A DNA stretch of 64,000 nucleotides from Vibrio tritonius (GCF_001547935.1 NZ_AP014635.1:2976001-3040000), one strand, 5' to 3'; shown: positions 31,978-41,984, counted from the stretch's first letter. Notes: generated by a model from the letters alone, not told the origin. Numbers and translations: made by a program.

Positions 31978-32565
31978 ATGTCAGATCATCGTAATCAATT
32001 ACGGCAGTTGATTCGTCAGCGTCGTCGTCTACTCTCCCAAGAGCAACAAAACCAAGCAGCCCATAACCTTGTTGACCAATGCATGCAACAGGCGTTTTTC
32101 CAGGCCAGTCAACATATCGCTATCTATCTCTCTACCGATGGCGAATTGAATACCCAGCCACTTATTGATGCATTATGGAATGCTGGAAAATCTATCTATC
32201 TTCCAGTGTTACACCCTTTTTCCCAAGGTCACTTACTGTTTCTCCATTACCAAAAAGAAACACCGATGACACTGAATAAGTTTGGTATTCGCGAGCCTAA
32301 ACTTGACCAACGCTTGATTATTCCGGCTACCGAACTCGATATTATCTGCACCCCTTTGGTTGCTTTTGATAGCACCTGTCAACGGCTTGGTATGGGGGGA
32401 GGCTATTATGATCGAACTCTCACACCTTGGTTTCAGACGAGAGAGGGAGCGACACCGATAGGTCTTGCCCATGATTGCCAACACGTTGACGCTATTCCAA
32501 CAGAGGCATGGGATGTACCCCTTCCCTCCATCATCACCCCAAACCAATTATTCACCGCAAAATAG
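31978..32565 (+). CDS. fau: 5-formyltetrahydrofolate cyclo-ligase
   Basis: 195 aa from the ATG at 31978 (MSDHRNQLRQLIRQRRRLL); the longer open frame from 31861 only reads through 6S RNA. The enzyme converts 5-formyl-THF to 5,10-methenyl-THF with ATP. Typical motifs are RQRRRLLSQEQQ at the N-terminus and the C-terminal GMGGGYYDRTL (ATP/phosphate loop). In E. coli (ygfA) the gene is cotranscribed with 6S RNA. Here the start codon touches the 3' side of the 6S closing stem, whose TGGGG would also have to serve as the ribosome-binding site. Confidence 0.93.
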   Translation: MSDHRNQLRQLIRQRRRLLSQEQQNQAAHNLVDQCMQQAFFQASQHIAIYLSTDGELNTQPLIDALWNAGKSIYLPVLHPFSQGHLLFLHYQKETPMTLNKFGIREPKLDQRLIIPATELDIICTPLVAFDSTCQRLGMGGGYYDRTLTPWFQTREGATPIGLAHDCQHVDAIPTEAWDVPLPSIITPNQLFTAK

Positions 32566-32672
32566 ATATTCAACTTGAGCTGGTAGAACGCTGCGAATTT
32601 CATGGAAATGAAGCCGAATTCGCAAAATTGTTCCATCCCCTACTCATTTAGCCTGAAGATAAAGGGTTCAGC

Positions 32673-32701
32673 TTCAAGTCCCTAAGCTATCGGTATATAA
32701 T
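32673..32701 (+). promoter_or_regulatory. Candidate sigma-70 promoter of rpiA
   Basis: A perfect -10 TATAAT at 32696-32701 has a weak -35 TTCAAG at 32673-32678, 17 bases away. The bases after the -10 are GC-rich (CCCGCCCG), a discriminator of the type that makes promoters sensitive to ppGpp. Confidence 0.5.
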
Positions 32702-32746
32702 CCCGCCCGTATCTGACCCCCTTTAAATTGCTATCAGGAGATTGGC

Positions 32747-33403
32747 ATGACTCAAGATGAAATGAAAAAAGCCGCAGGTTGGGCTGCTTTAAAGTACGTT
32801 GAAAAAGGCAGCATTGTCGGTGTTGGTACAGGTTCCACTGTTAATCACTTCATCGATGCATTGGGTTCAGTAAAAGACGATATTAAAGGCGCAGTATCAA
32901 GCTCTATCGCTTCAACAGAAAAACTCAAAGCGCTTGGTATTGAAGTTTACGACTGTAACGATGTCGCGATGCTTGATATCTATGTGGATGGTGCAGATGA
33001 GATCAACCCGCTACGTGAAATGATCAAAGGGGGTGGTGCAGCACTCACTCGCGAAAAAATTGTGGCGGCCATTGCCAAGAAATTTATCTGCATCGTCGAC
33101 GGTACTAAAGCGGTTGATGTATTGGGTAAATTCCCACTACCAGTCGAAGTTATCCCAATGGCGCGCTCGTTCGTTGCTCGCGAACTAGTGAAGTTGGGCG
33201 GCGATCCAGTTTACCGTGAAGGTGTAACCACAGATAACGGCAATGTGATTTTAGACGTACATAATATGCACATCAGCCAAGCAAAAGAGCTTGAAGACAA
33301 AATCAACGGATTACCAGGCGTAGTAACGGTAGGTCTATTTGCCCACCGTGGTGCAGATGTTGTGATCACTGGCACAGCAGAAGGTGCACATATAGAAGAA
33401 TAA
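32747..33403 (+). CDS. rpiA: Ribose-5-phosphate isomerase A
   Basis: 218 aa. It interconverts ribose 5-phosphate and ribulose 5-phosphate in the pentose phosphate pathway. Signature residues: [15 protein letters not shown] (phosphate loop, about 26-40), [16 protein letters not shown] [12 protein letters not shown] (catalytic Asp pair, near 80-92), [13 protein letters not shown] and the active-site Glu region. It is preceded by AGGAG at good distance and followed by its own terminator; serA comes next in the same direction, as in E. coli. Confidence 0.97.
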   Translation: MTQDEMKKAAGWAALKYVEKGSIVGVGTGSTVNHFIDALGSVKDDIKGAVSSSIASTEKLKALGIEVYDCNDVAMLDIYVDGADEINPLREMIKGGGAALTREKIVAAIAKKFICIVDGTKAVDVLGKFPLPVEVIPMARSFVARELVKLGGDPVYREGVTTDNGNVILDVHNMHISQAKELEDKINGLPGVVTVGLFAHRGADVVITGTAEGAHIEE

Positions 33404-33430
33404 GCTCTTCTTTATACAGACTTTTATCAA

Positions 33431-33456
33431 CGGCACTGCAAAGTGCCGTTTTTTTT
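33431..33456 (+). terminator. Rho-independent terminator of rpiA
   Basis: CGGCACT and AGTGCCG around GCAA, followed by eight T residues, 28 bases after the rpiA stop. Confidence 0.9.
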
Positions 33457-33634
33457 GGAGCAAAAATTTATTATGCCTTATTCCGTAAATTTCTTACCCA
33501 AAGAACAAAAAGTTTGTTAATTTAGTGGTCAGAAGATGCCCGACGAAAACGTTTGCTTTTCATAACAAGACTCAATAACCTATTTGAGCTCAGGTGTATC
33601 TTAGCTTCCCCTTCCATATTTAAGGACGAGAATA

Positions 33635-34864
33635 ATGGCCAAAGTTTCATTGGAAAAAGACAAGATCAAAATTTTGCTACTTGAAGGTGTTCACCCATCA
33701 GCTGTTGAAGTTCTGCAATCTGCAGGCTACACCAACATTGAATACCACAAAGGCTCCTTACCAGAAGAAGAGCTCGTTGAAGCAATCAAAGATGTGCATT
33801 TTGTCGGTCTTCGCTCGCGCACTCACTTAACTGAGAAAGTGATTGACGCTGCTGAAAAACTTGTGGCTATTGGTTGTTTCTGTATCGGTACAAACCAAGT
33901 TAATTTAGATGCAGCAGCAAAACGCGGGATCCCTGTTTTTAACGCCCCATTCTCAAACACACGTAGTGTGGCAGAATTGGTTCTAGCTGAAATGATCATT
34001 CTATTCCGTGGCGTCGCAGAGAAAAATGCTCTTGCGCACCGTGGTATTTGGAAAAAAAGTGCTGACCACTCATTTGAAGCTCGCGGCAAAAAACTCGGTA
34101 TCATCGGTTATGGACACATTGGTACCCAGCTAAGTATCCTTGCAGAAAGTCTTGGCATGTATGTTTATTTTTATGATATTGAAAATAAACTCACCCTAGG
34201 TAATGCGACTCAAGTTCACACCATGAGCGAACTGCTTAACATGTGTGATGTCGTAACACTTCATGTTCCTGAAACTCAAGACACCAAAAACATGATGGGC
34301 AAAGACGAATTTGCTCGCATGAAACCTGGTTCTATTTTCATTAACGCCGCGCGCGGAACGGTTGTTGATATTCCAGCTCTATGTGATTCACTTGAATCCG
34401 GCCACCTTGCTGGTGCTGCTGTTGACGTATTCCCAACTGAACCTGGATCAAATACTCAACCATTCGAATCACCACTAATGAAATTCGATAATGTTATCTT
34501 GACTCCACACGTGGGTGGTTCAACCCAAGAAGCGCAAGAAAACATCGGGATCGAAGTTGCTGGTAAACTAGCGAAATATTCAGACAACGGCTCAACACTG
34601 TCTAGTGTTAACTTCCCTGAAGTATCACTACCAGAACAACGTGATTGCTCACGCTTGCTGCACATCCACGAAAACCGCCCTGGTATACTGAATCAAATCA
34701 ACACAATCTTTGCAGAAGAAGGTATCAACATCGCGGCGCAATACCTACAGACATCACCAATCATGGGTTATGTTGTGGTTGACGTACAAGCTGCTCGCTC
34801 TGAAGAAGCTTTGGAAAAATTAAAGCAGATTCCAGGCACTATTCGCGCACGTATTTTGTTCTAA
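33635..34864 (+). CDS. serA: D-3-phosphoglycerate dehydrogenase
   Basis: 409 aa, as in E. coli (410). It oxidises 3-phosphoglycerate with NAD to start serine synthesis and is inhibited by serine. The NAD-binding motif GIIGYGHIGTQLSILAESLG is near 155-174; catalytic Arg, Glu and His lie in NAARGTVVDIPAL, DVFPTEP and TPHVGGST. The last 75 residues form an ACT domain (HENRPGILNQINTIF) that binds serine. Its transcription unit is separated from rpiA by a terminator; the 178-base gap upstream should hold the promoter. Confidence 0.97.
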   Translation: MAKVSLEKDKIKILLLEGVHPSAVEVLQSAGYTNIEYHKGSLPEEELVEAIKDVHFVGLRSRTHLTEKVIDAAEKLVAIGCFCIGTNQVNLDAAAKRGIPVFNAPFSNTRSVAELVLAEMIILFRGVAEKNALAHRGIWKKSADHSFEARGKKLGIIGYGHIGTQLSILAESLGMYVYFYDIENKLTLGNATQVHTMSELLNMCDVVTLHVPETQDTKNMMGKDEFARMKPGSIFINAARGTVVDIPALCDSLESGHLAGAAVDVFPTEPGSNTQPFESPLMKFDNVILTPHVGGSTQEAQENIGIEVAGKLAKYSDNGSTLSSVNFPEVSLPEQRDCSRLLHIHENRPGILNQINTIFAEEGINIAAQYLQTSPIMGYVVVDVQAARSEEALEKLKQIPGTIRARILF

Positions 34865-34901
34865 TACTAATAGTTGTACCACCAGCGCTTTTGCTAGACA
34901 T

Positions 34902-34930
34902 AAAAAAACCAGCCTCGGCTGGTTTTTTTT
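34902..34930. terminator. Bidirectional terminator between serA and ilvH
   Basis: AACCAGC and GCTGGTT around CTCG, with A-run on the left and T-run on the right, so it can work for serA on the + strand and ilvIH on the minus strand. Confidence 0.88.
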
Positions 34931-34953
34931 ATTGGTGTGTAACCTCATGAAGA

Positions 34954-35448
34954 TTAACTGCGTAACGCACGCTCACCACGAGAAATACCGACAATACCAC
35001 TTCTCGCCACTTCGACCACTTCCGTAAATTGAGCAACCGACTTAACGAAAGCATCAAGCTTGTCACTGGTTCCCGCCATTTGTACTGTGTAGTGTGTCGG
35101 TGTGACATCGACAATTTGACCACGGAATATATCCGCCATACTTTTCACTTCTTCTCGGGAAGCGCCTGTCGCTTTCAACTTAACTAACATCAACTCACGC
35201 TCAATATGTTCGAACTCAGTGACATCTTGTACCTTGAGTACATCAATAAGTTTATGAAGCTGCTTCTGAATCTGCTCTAATTGCATACCATCAGAATTTG
35301 TCGTGATATTGAGGCGCGACAAAGTTTCATCATCCGTTGGAGATACGTTCAGGCTTTCGATGTTGTAACCGCGTTGAGAAAAAAGTCCAACAACACGAGA
35401 CAAAGCACCAGGTTGGTTTTCCAATAACAGCGAAATAATATGTCTCAT
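34954..35448 (-). CDS. ilvH: Acetolactate synthase III small (regulatory) subunit
   Basis: 164 aa. It is the valine-sensing subunit that activates and feedback-inhibits IlvI. Two ACT-like domains: the first has LLLENQPGALSRVVGLFSQR with the valine-binding pocket (residues about 7-26), then YNIESLNVSPT; the second spans about 80-160. It starts one base after the ilvI stop. Confidence 0.96.
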   Translation of the reverse strand: MRHIISLLLENQPGALSRVVGLFSQRGYNIESLNVSPTDDETLSRLNITTNSDGMQLEQIQKQLHKLIDVLKVQDVTEFEHIERELMLVKLKATGASREEVKSMADIFRGQIVDVTPTHYTVQMAGTSDKLDAFVKSVAQFTEVVEVARSGIVGISRGERALRS

Positions 35449-35449
35449 G

Positions 35450-37171
35450 TTAAGTTCTCTCCGTTTTGCTCAGCCACATTTTGTCCATTCCTTCACCCTT
35501 GATTTGCATAGGGTAAACGTGCTCCGTTTCGTCAACATTAATGTCAACAAACACGAGGCGATCTTTCATTGCGAGTGCCTTTTTCAAGCCATCTTCTAGC
35601 TCATCTGGATGAGATATTCTTACACCAGCGTGGCCATAAGCTTCGGCGATCGCAACAAAGTTAGGAACAGAACTCATGTATGAGTTGGAGTGACGACCAT
35701 GATAGATAATATCTTGCCACTGTTTAACCATACCTAAGAATCGGTTATTTAAGTTAATGATTTTGACAGGGATATCGTATTGCAGTGCTGTAGATAGCTC
35801 CTGAATATTCATCTGGATACTACCGTCCCCTGTCACCACAACAACTTCTTCTTCAGGATGAGCAAACTTTACTCCCATTCCAGCTGGTAAACCAAACCCC
35901 ATCGTGCCTAAACCACCTGAGTTGATCCACTGTCTTGGTTTCGAAAATGGGTAATATAAAGCAGCAAACATCTGATGTTGACCCACATCAGATGCAACAT
36001 AAGCTTTACCTTCCGTTAGACGATACAAGGTTTCAATAACTTGTTGAGGTTTAATACGCTCAGAACTTTTGTCATAGGCCAAACATTGACGTTCTCGCCA
36101 GCCATTAATTTCACTCCACCATTGTTCAATGGCCTGAACATCGTTGTGATGCTCTTTATCACCCAGTAGTTTCAACATGGTGTCGAGAACTTTGTCGGCC
36201 GAACCAACAATAGGCAGATCAACGGGTACGTTTTTCGAAATAGAGGAAGGATCAATATCAATGTGCATGATCTTGGCATTTGGACAATATTTTTCCAAAT
36301 TGTTAGTGGTACGATCATCAAACCGAACCCCGATCCCGAAGATCAAATCCGCGTTATGCATTGCCATATTGGCTTCATAAACACCATGCATTCCAAGCAT
36401 ACCCAGAAAGTTTTGATGTGTACCGGGAAACGCCCCCAGCCCCATCAATGTACTTACAACAGGTAAGTTAAGCGACTGAGCCAATTTCAATATTTGCTGA
36501 TGAGCTTCTGAGATGATTGCCCCACCACCAATATACAACACAGGTTTTTTTGCCTCGAGCAAAGCACTCAATGCTTTCTTTATTTGCCCTTTATGACCAG
36601 TAGTGGTTGGGTTGTACGAGCGCATTTTAATTGTTTCTGGATAGCTGTAAGGCAGCTTAATCTGCGGGTTCATCACATCTTTTGGCAGATCAATCACTAC
36701 GGGACCTGGTCGTCCTGTTGAAGCAATGTAAAACGCTTTTTTTATCGTTTCAGGAATGTCTTCAGCTTTCTTAACTAAAAAGCTGTGCTTTACAATCGGA
36801 CGAGAGACACCAACGATGTCACACTCTTGGAAAGCATCATTACCAATGAGATTGGTCGCAACGTTACCAGAGATAACAATCATTGGAACGGAATCCATGT
36901 AGGCTGTCGCAATGCCAGTGACAGTATTGGTTGCTCCAGGACCAGAGCAGACAAGAACAACACCGGGTTTACCTGTAGAACGGGCATAACCATCGGCCAT
37001 GTGAGTAGCCGCTTGTTCGTGACGAACTAATACGTGTTTAATTTTGTCGGTTTTTTCATGAAGGGCATCATAAATGTCCAGTACTGAGCCACCTGGATAA
37101 CCAAAGATTTGCTCAACACCTTCTTCAATCAGAGATTGCACGACCATCTCTGCGCCGGATAACATCGCCAT
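35450..37171 (-). CDS. ilvI: Acetolactate synthase III large (catalytic) subunit
   Basis: 573 aa, thiamine-diphosphate enzyme for the first common step of valine, leucine and isoleucine synthesis. The catalytic Glu of the N-terminal domain is in [16 protein letters not shown] (near 49), FAD contacts are in GMLGMHG and [11 protein letters not shown], and the ThDP-Mg motif is [15 protein letters not shown] (near 440-455) ending with NN. The family member could be ilvB or ilvG, but the adjacent valine-sensitive ilvH and gene order favour ilvI. A long AT-rich leader with palindromes lies upstream. Confidence 0.95.
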   Translation of the reverse strand: MAMLSGAEMVVQSLIEEGVEQIFGYPGGSVLDIYDALHEKTDKIKHVLVRHEQAATHMADGYARSTGKPGVVLVCSGPGATNTVTGIATAYMDSVPMIVISGNVATNLIGNDAFQECDIVGVSRPIVKHSFLVKKAEDIPETIKKAFYIASTGRPGPVVIDLPKDVMNPQIKLPYSYPETIKMRSYNPTTTGHKGQIKKALSALLEAKKPVLYIGGGAIISEAHQQILKLAQSLNLPVVSTLMGLGAFPGTHQNFLGMLGMHGVYEANMAMHNADLIFGIGVRFDDRTTNNLEKYCPNAKIMHIDIDPSSISKNVPVDLPIVGSADKVLDTMLKLLGDKEHHNDVQAIEQWWSEINGWRERQCLAYDKSSERIKPQQVIETLYRLTEGKAYVASDVGQHQMFAALYYPFSKPRQWINSGGLGTMGFGLPAGMGVKFAHPEEEVVVVTGDGSIQMNIQELSTALQYDIPVKIINLNNRFLGMVKQWQDIIYHGRHSNSYMSSVPNFVAIAEAYGHAGVRISHPDELEDGLKKALAMKDRLVFVDINVDETEHVYPMQIKGEGMDKMWLSKTERT

Positions 37172-37527
37172 TTTTTCTCCTTAATCAATCACTAATTACG
37201 AGGTCAGTTATTAGGATTGAATTACATAGTCTAGGGCTTATTCGTAGCCTAATTCGAAAACATTCCGCTTTCAGCTATGTCCCACACTTGTCATAACAAG
37301 TGGCGGGGAATCGGAGATACTTTAACCGCTAAATCGTTTAAGATCTAACGTGCTCTTGAGCACATTTTTAATAAGATATGGTAAAAATGTAAAATATAAG
37401 ATAACAACACTAGTATCTTTGTTAAAAGCAGAAGAATAACGAGATTAAACTTGGAAATAAGCAGAATATTTCGTTGAAAAAACTACCTATATGCAACTTA
37501 ATCTCATCAGGTGAACAGAATCACAGT
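37172..37527 (-). promoter_or_regulatory. Upstream regulatory region of ilvIH
   Basis: About 350 bases without a gene. AGGAG is just upstream of the ilvI ATG. Two clean inverted repeats stand out: CACTTG-N6-CAAGTG (37285-37302) and GTGCTC-TT-GAGCAC (37350-37363). No leader peptide rich in branched-chain residues is seen, so attenuation is unlikely. E. coli ilvIH is controlled by Lrp; these repeats are candidate operators, but which protein binds is unknown. Confidence 0.45.
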
Positions 37528-37557
37528 AAAAAGGGTAACCTCGCTAGGCTACCCTTT
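37528..37557 (-). terminator. Terminator of the acyl-CoA ligase gene
   Basis: AAAGGGTAACC and GGCTACCCTTT form an 11-position stem with one mismatch, followed leftward by five T residues; it lies 25 bases after the stop. Confidence 0.8.
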
Positions 37558-37581
37558 GTGTTCTTCGTTATGCGCCGTGAA

Positions 37582-39375
37582 TTATTCTCGGTACATCTCT
37601 TCAATCTCATCTTCATACTTATTATGAATAATTTTACGTCGTAGTTTTAATGTCGGGGTTAATTCCCCTTCATCCATAGAGAAGGCTTTTGGCAGTAGCT
37701 TGAAGCGTTTTACTTGTTCAAAGCTAGGTAACTCTTGTTGCAACTCATTGATGCGCTTTTCAAACATCTCCACTATCTGGCTATCTTTGAGAAGCTCTAA
37801 CCTATCGTGATATTTGATGTTCAATTGCCGCGCGTAGCTTTCTAGCGTGTCATAGCAAGGAACAATTAACGCGGATACAAACTTACGTGTATCTGCAATC
37901 ACCGCAATCTGTTCGATAAAATGGTCTTTGCCTATCGTCCCCTCGATCACTTGAGGCGCGATATATTTACCCCCAGAGGTTTTCATCAACTCTTTTATAC
38001 GATCAGTAATAAACAGGTGACCATGCGCATCTAAGTAGCCCGCATCACCAGTTTTTAAATATCCATCAGCATCGAATGCTTGTTCAGTTTCCTGTTCTAA
38101 CTTGTAGTACCCTCTCATCACCATTGGGCCTTTGACTAGAATTTCATTCTCATCACCAATACGCACATCAACACCTGGCATTAGTTGACCAATAGAGTCG
38201 GGATTAAAGGTAAAATCTTCCCAGCAAGAAACAGTGGCAGTAGTTTCTGTCATGCCGTAACCGACTTTGACGTTAATCCCTAACGAATGAAAGAAACGGC
38301 CTATGGTTGGATCCAGTTTCGCACCACCACATGGCATCAATGTCAGGCGCCCACCTAACAGATCGCGTAACTTCTTCAATACCAACTTATCCGCCCAGCG
38401 GTAGTTCAGGTTGAGTAATGCTGATGGCGTTCGATTTTCCGCTTTACACTGAGCACGCTTCGCCCCCATGTTGACAGCCCAAGTAAACAACATCTTTTTC
38501 ACGACACTGGCTGTGGTGACTTTCTCATGTACGGCAGCAAATATTTTTTCATAGAAACGAGGGACGGCACACATCAAAGTAGGACGCACCTGCTGCAAAG
38601 CTTCGCGCACTATTTTGACATCGTGCAAATAGCAGTTAGTCGCACCTTTATAGAGAACATAAAACGTCCAAGCGCGCTCAAATACGTGGGATAACGGTAA
38701 AAAACATAAAGATATGTCGGATGTAGTGACATTCAAACGCTGATCATGGCTCCACATTTGTGCGCTTAAATTGGCATGAGTCAGCATCACCCCCTTCGGC
38801 TGCCCTGTTGTTCCCGATGTATAAATCAGAGTAAACAGATCATCTAGGCTCGCTTGTTCAAGACGCACAGCAAGATCGGTAGAATGCTCTGCATTTGAGT
38901 TGGCAAGGAAGGACTCCCAAGTCATCACATACGGTAGAGAAGAAGGCACATCACACTGCCCCATCACCACTATCAACTCGAGCTTCTCACACTCATCAAA
39001 CAAAGCTGTCGCAATGTGGAGCTGCTTTTCACCGGCGACAAACAAAACCCGCATATCTGCGTTATTCACGATAAAACGAGTTTGCTCAAGTGTGTTGGTT
39101 GGATAAATGGGAACAGTCACGGCTCGCACTTGCAGAGCAGCAAGGTCAGCAATCGTCCATTCAGGCATGTTAGAAGCAAAGATACCGACTTTATCTTGAG
39201 CAGCAATACCAAGCTCAAGCAATGCTAGGGAGACACGATCAACATCTTGACCAAATGCTTGCCAAGTGATGTTTTGCCATTGAGCGTCAGCATAATATTT
39301 TAAAGCGGTCGCATTTCCACCGAGTGAAATACGTTCACGTAGTTTTTTAACAATATGAAAGTCTAATTCTGCCAT
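37582..39375 (-). CDS. Long-chain acyl-CoA synthetase (AMP-forming, FAA1/FadD15 type)
   Basis: 597 aa from the ATG at 39373-39375 with AAGGTAG six bases upstream; a 15-residue extension is rejected. It activates long-chain fatty acids to acyl-CoA through an acyl-adenylate. The AMP-binding signature LIYTSGTTGQPKGVMLTHAN lies near 175-194. Other adenylate-forming motifs are YGMTETTATVSCW and YLKTGDAGYLDAHGHLFITDR, and the C-terminal catalytic Lys region follows. The length and ITDRIKELMKTSGGKYIAPQ pattern resemble the eukaryote-like LC-FACS subgroup, not E. coli FadD. No membrane helix. Substrate chain length is not certain. Confidence 0.9.
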   Translation of the reverse strand: MAELDFHIVKKLRERISLGGNATALKYYADAQWQNITWQAFGQDVDRVSLALLELGIAAQDKVGIFASNMPEWTIADLAALQVRAVTVPIYPTNTLEQTRFIVNNADMRVLFVAGEKQLHIATALFDECEKLELIVVMGQCDVPSSLPYVMTWESFLANSNAEHSTDLAVRLEQASLDDLFTLIYTSGTTGQPKGVMLTHANLSAQMWSHDQRLNVTTSDISLCFLPLSHVFERAWTFYVLYKGATNCYLHDVKIVREALQQVRPTLMCAVPRFYEKIFAAVHEKVTTASVVKKMLFTWAVNMGAKRAQCKAENRTPSALLNLNYRWADKLVLKKLRDLLGGRLTLMPCGGAKLDPTIGRFFHSLGINVKVGYGMTETTATVSCWEDFTFNPDSIGQLMPGVDVRIGDENEILVKGPMVMRGYYKLEQETEQAFDADGYLKTGDAGYLDAHGHLFITDRIKELMKTSGGKYIAPQVIEGTIGKDHFIEQIAVIADTRKFVSALIVPCYDTLESYARQLNIKYHDRLELLKDSQIVEMFEKRINELQQELPSFEQVKRFKLLPKAFSMDEGELTPTLKLRRKIIHNKYEDEIEEMYRE

Positions 39376-39494
39376 CTTTTCTACCTTTAGCTTACAACTG
39401 TAAGCCTTATGAGGTCGCACAGTTTACAGGCAGAGTGTTAAAAGGCAACTGACAAACATCAAAATTAAGCCTGCAATTAGTAAGGAATAGACAG

Positions 39495-39529
39495 AAAAAA
39501 GCCCCAAATCACAAAAAGTGCTTTGGGGC
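39495..39529 (-). terminator. Terminator of leuO
   Basis: GCCCCAAA and TTTGGGGC with an inner CAC/GTG pairing form a long stem, followed leftward by six T residues, 21 bases beyond the leuO stop. Confidence 0.85.
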
Positions 39530-39549
39530 CAAATGAGGCGCAAAATAAA

Positions 39550-40518
39550 TTATTTCGTAGCGACAACTTCACCACAAATCATCATCAATTGATCACGTAA
39601 CCAAATGTGACCTTTATCTTTTTCGCTCGATTCATGCCAGCTTAGATAACCATGGATTTTAACATTATCAAATGGGCAGGAAACGATTTGCAATTGGTCT
39701 TTATTCGCCGCATTTTCAACCATCCAACGTGGCGCAATAGTCACGAGCTCAGATTGACCAACCACGTAGAGTACATTGCTTAAACTGGTTCCCTCATAGC
39801 TTGAATGGCAATCAAGTTCACGATAAGCCTGCTCAGAAAAACTGCGTTGACCATGAACACGAGACAATTTTGCATGCTGCTCGCGAATCAGTGTTTCGCG
39901 TGACACGGAACCTTGAATACGAGGGTGAGTTTTCGCCGTAACGACGACTAACTCATCTTGGAAAATTTCAGTGCTTGAAAAGCCTTGCTCGTCAAAACGC
40001 GCATAATCAATAACGAAGTCGATCTCTTGATAACGCATACGCTCAGCAAGCATACGGTCAAACTCCGCATCTAAATGCAATTTTACATTAGGAGCAATCT
40101 GCTGGATTGACTGCATGATCTTCGGTGCAAAACGAATATCACATGGACTGCAAATAGCAAGTTTGAACAAGCGAGTTGATGTTTCAGGAGAGAAAACAGA
40201 GCTAGGAAGTTCGTTGCGAATCAGTTGCAGAGCTTGACGAATTGGACCAAACAGCTGACGAGCACGCTGTGTTGGTTGAATACCACGACCTTGACGCATA
40301 AACAGTTCGTCATTAAACATCACTTTTAGGCGCGCAACGGCATTACTTACCGCAGGTTGAGACATACCTAAATTGTGAGCAGCACGGGTAATATTTTGCT
40401 CTTGCATAACCGCGTCAAAAACTGTGAGCAAGTTTAAGTCAACGCCGCGTAAGGTACTTTCCATTCGATAGCTTGCAATGGCACTCATTGCATCTTTTCT
40501 TTCTACTTTATCTAACAT
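39550..40518 (-). CDS. leuO: LysR-family global regulator LeuO
   Basis: 322 aa from the ATG at 40516-40518 (MLDKVERKDAMSAIAS); a 22-residue upstream in-frame extension cannot be excluded. The N-terminal winged HTH is VDLNLLTVFDAVMQEQNITRAAHNLGMSQPAVSNAVARL-like, with QNITRAAHNLGMSQPAVSNA near 44-63. The C-terminal part is a LysR effector-binding domain. In enterobacteria LeuO counteracts H-NS; in V. cholerae it is a ToxR-controlled repressor of biofilm, acid tolerance and virulence genes. It lies beside leuLABCD, the conserved arrangement, though here two extra genes intervene. Confidence 0.93.
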   Translation of the reverse strand: MLDKVERKDAMSAIASYRMESTLRGVDLNLLTVFDAVMQEQNITRAAHNLGMSQPAVSNAVARLKVMFNDELFMRQGRGIQPTQRARQLFGPIRQALQLIRNELPSSVFSPETSTRLFKLAICSPCDIRFAPKIMQSIQQIAPNVKLHLDAEFDRMLAERMRYQEIDFVIDYARFDEQGFSSTEIFQDELVVVTAKTHPRIQGSVSRETLIREQHAKLSRVHGQRSFSEQAYRELDCHSSYEGTSLSNVLYVVGQSELVTIAPRWMVENAANKDQLQIVSCPFDNVKIHGYLSWHESSEKDKGHIWLRDQLMMICGEVVATK

Positions 40519-40937
40519 ACTGATCTTTGCCTCGGTATCGATTTTTATAGTGATTTCGAGTGATGTTTGGGATTGGTATTCCAAACGTTTTACCGTAATA
40601 AATAAGCAGGACTTCTAATATTTATCACTCGGATAGTTTAAGCATGGCAACTACTATCAACTAATTCGTACACGAATGGCAACAAGATTGATAAAAAGTC
40701 ACTTATTTTTATAAGTGAACTAACACTTTTCAATACATATCATGACCTTGTATATTTATAAAAAAAGATAAAAACGTGATATTGTGCAAATTTAAAGCTA
40801 AATGGCGCATCCATATATTGCACTAAAGGGCAGTAAATTATCATTCATCACACAAATAACATTGCACCTTATCGTTTGAGCAACCGATTTCTTAGTCATG
40901 TTTAATGATAATCAGAGGTGTTAATGATGATGCTAAT
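40519..40937. promoter_or_regulatory. AT-rich leuO upstream region
   Basis: About 420 bases with no credible gene. The stretch 40680-40800 is very AT-rich, with runs such as ATTTATAAAAAAAG and several T-tracts, the kind of DNA bound by H-NS and LeuO. It should hold the leuO promoter, and being downstream of the glycosyltransferase gene it also receives that operon's end; no clear terminator for it is visible. Confidence 0.45.
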
Positions 40938-41984
40938 TTATAAAAATGTGGCATAACTAGGGAAAGAAACTTGTTGCCAAAGACTGCTATGCAATTCCTT
41001 TGTGCTTCCCCAATCTCCTTGCAATAACCAATTCGCAATCTCTTGAGCAACATCCGGATACACGACTTTTTCTGCGGGCTCTTCAGAAATCCATTCACGA
41101 ATAGCAACCAAATCGACTCGTTTCATCATCGACGCTAAACTTAAGCATTCTAGTGTGGCTACATTACTCATCTGTTCAAATTGGCCATTTAATGGTTTTA
41201 ATAGCAACTTTTTACCAAGGGAAAGCGCCTCTGATGGTAGTTCAAATCCACCGTTAGCTATAACTCCACGACATTGGCGTAAATGTGTTTGGAAATAGAC
41301 ATGAGAGAGCGATCTAACTTCAACGTTATTGAGTTCATGGTTATGAGTAACATCTGGGTGATAACAAATAAAACGCTGGTCAGGTATTCCATGTAACACT
41401 CGCAACGTGTTACTTAAGTCTTCAAAAGGCAAATAGACCAAAAAGAAATTACAACTCTGCGTTACCAGCTCTCCTTTATGAATAATGGGTGGCAATATTG
41501 GCTGATCAAAATGATACCAATGCAACCCAATGTAATGCTCAGCTGGGGCAAATTTATGCATGATCACTTTATCTAGCCAAGATGCTCCTTTCAGAGGAAC
41601 TTGATAACGAAACGCATTTTGATGACTAATGCTAATTGATGTTTTTCCTTGCCTACGAGCAGACCATGCCGAAACAGGTTCAAAATCATTCAGCACGAGG
41701 TCATAACCGCTTAGGTCAAGCTGTTCAATGTCCTTGAAGAATCGAAATATATTATTTTTGGTTGCTGTATCTCGATAATCAACCTTGCCGTTTTTACTAA
41801 TAAAAGTAAGACCGCGGCGTGTTTGATAGTCGCCAAAATCATCCATTGAAAAATATTTGCTTTCTTCTCGCCCAGAAAAAAGGAAGTCCACCTGAACTCC
41901 CTTTTCTTTTAAAGAATTTGCCATTTCTCTCGCTCGAGCAATATGACCGTTGCCAGTGCCTTGCACACCATAGAATATCTTCAC
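40938..41984 (-). CDS. MJ1255/VC2487-family glycosyltransferase
   Basis: 348 aa from a GTG at 41982-41984, which overlaps the PAP2 stop as GTGA and sits after GGGGAG at ideal spacing; an ATG at 42023 is less likely. The opening KIFYGVQGTGNGHIARAREMA is the glycine-rich N-terminal loop of GT-B enzymes related to MurG and diacylglycerol glucosyltransferases. The C-terminal half has GVIANGGFELPSEALSLGKKLL, the usual nucleotide-sugar and acceptor region. I recognise the family called MJ1255/VC2487, whose reaction is not established. Cytoplasmic, possibly membrane-associated, with coupling to a lipid phosphatase. Confidence 0.82.
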   Translation of the reverse strand: MKIFYGVQGTGNGHIARAREMANSLKEKGVQVDFLFSGREESKYFSMDDFGDYQTRRGLTFISKNGKVDYRDTATKNNIFRFFKDIEQLDLSGYDLVLNDFEPVSAWSARRQGKTSISISHQNAFRYQVPLKGASWLDKVIMHKFAPAEHYIGLHWYHFDQPILPPIIHKGELVTQSCNFFLVYLPFEDLSNTLRVLHGIPDQRFICYHPDVTHNHELNNVEVRSLSHVYFQTHLRQCRGVIANGGFELPSEALSLGKKLLLKPLNGQFEQMSNVATLECLSLASMMKRVDLVAIREWISEEPAEKVVYPDVAQEIANWLLQGDWGSTKELHSSLWQQVSFPSYATFL

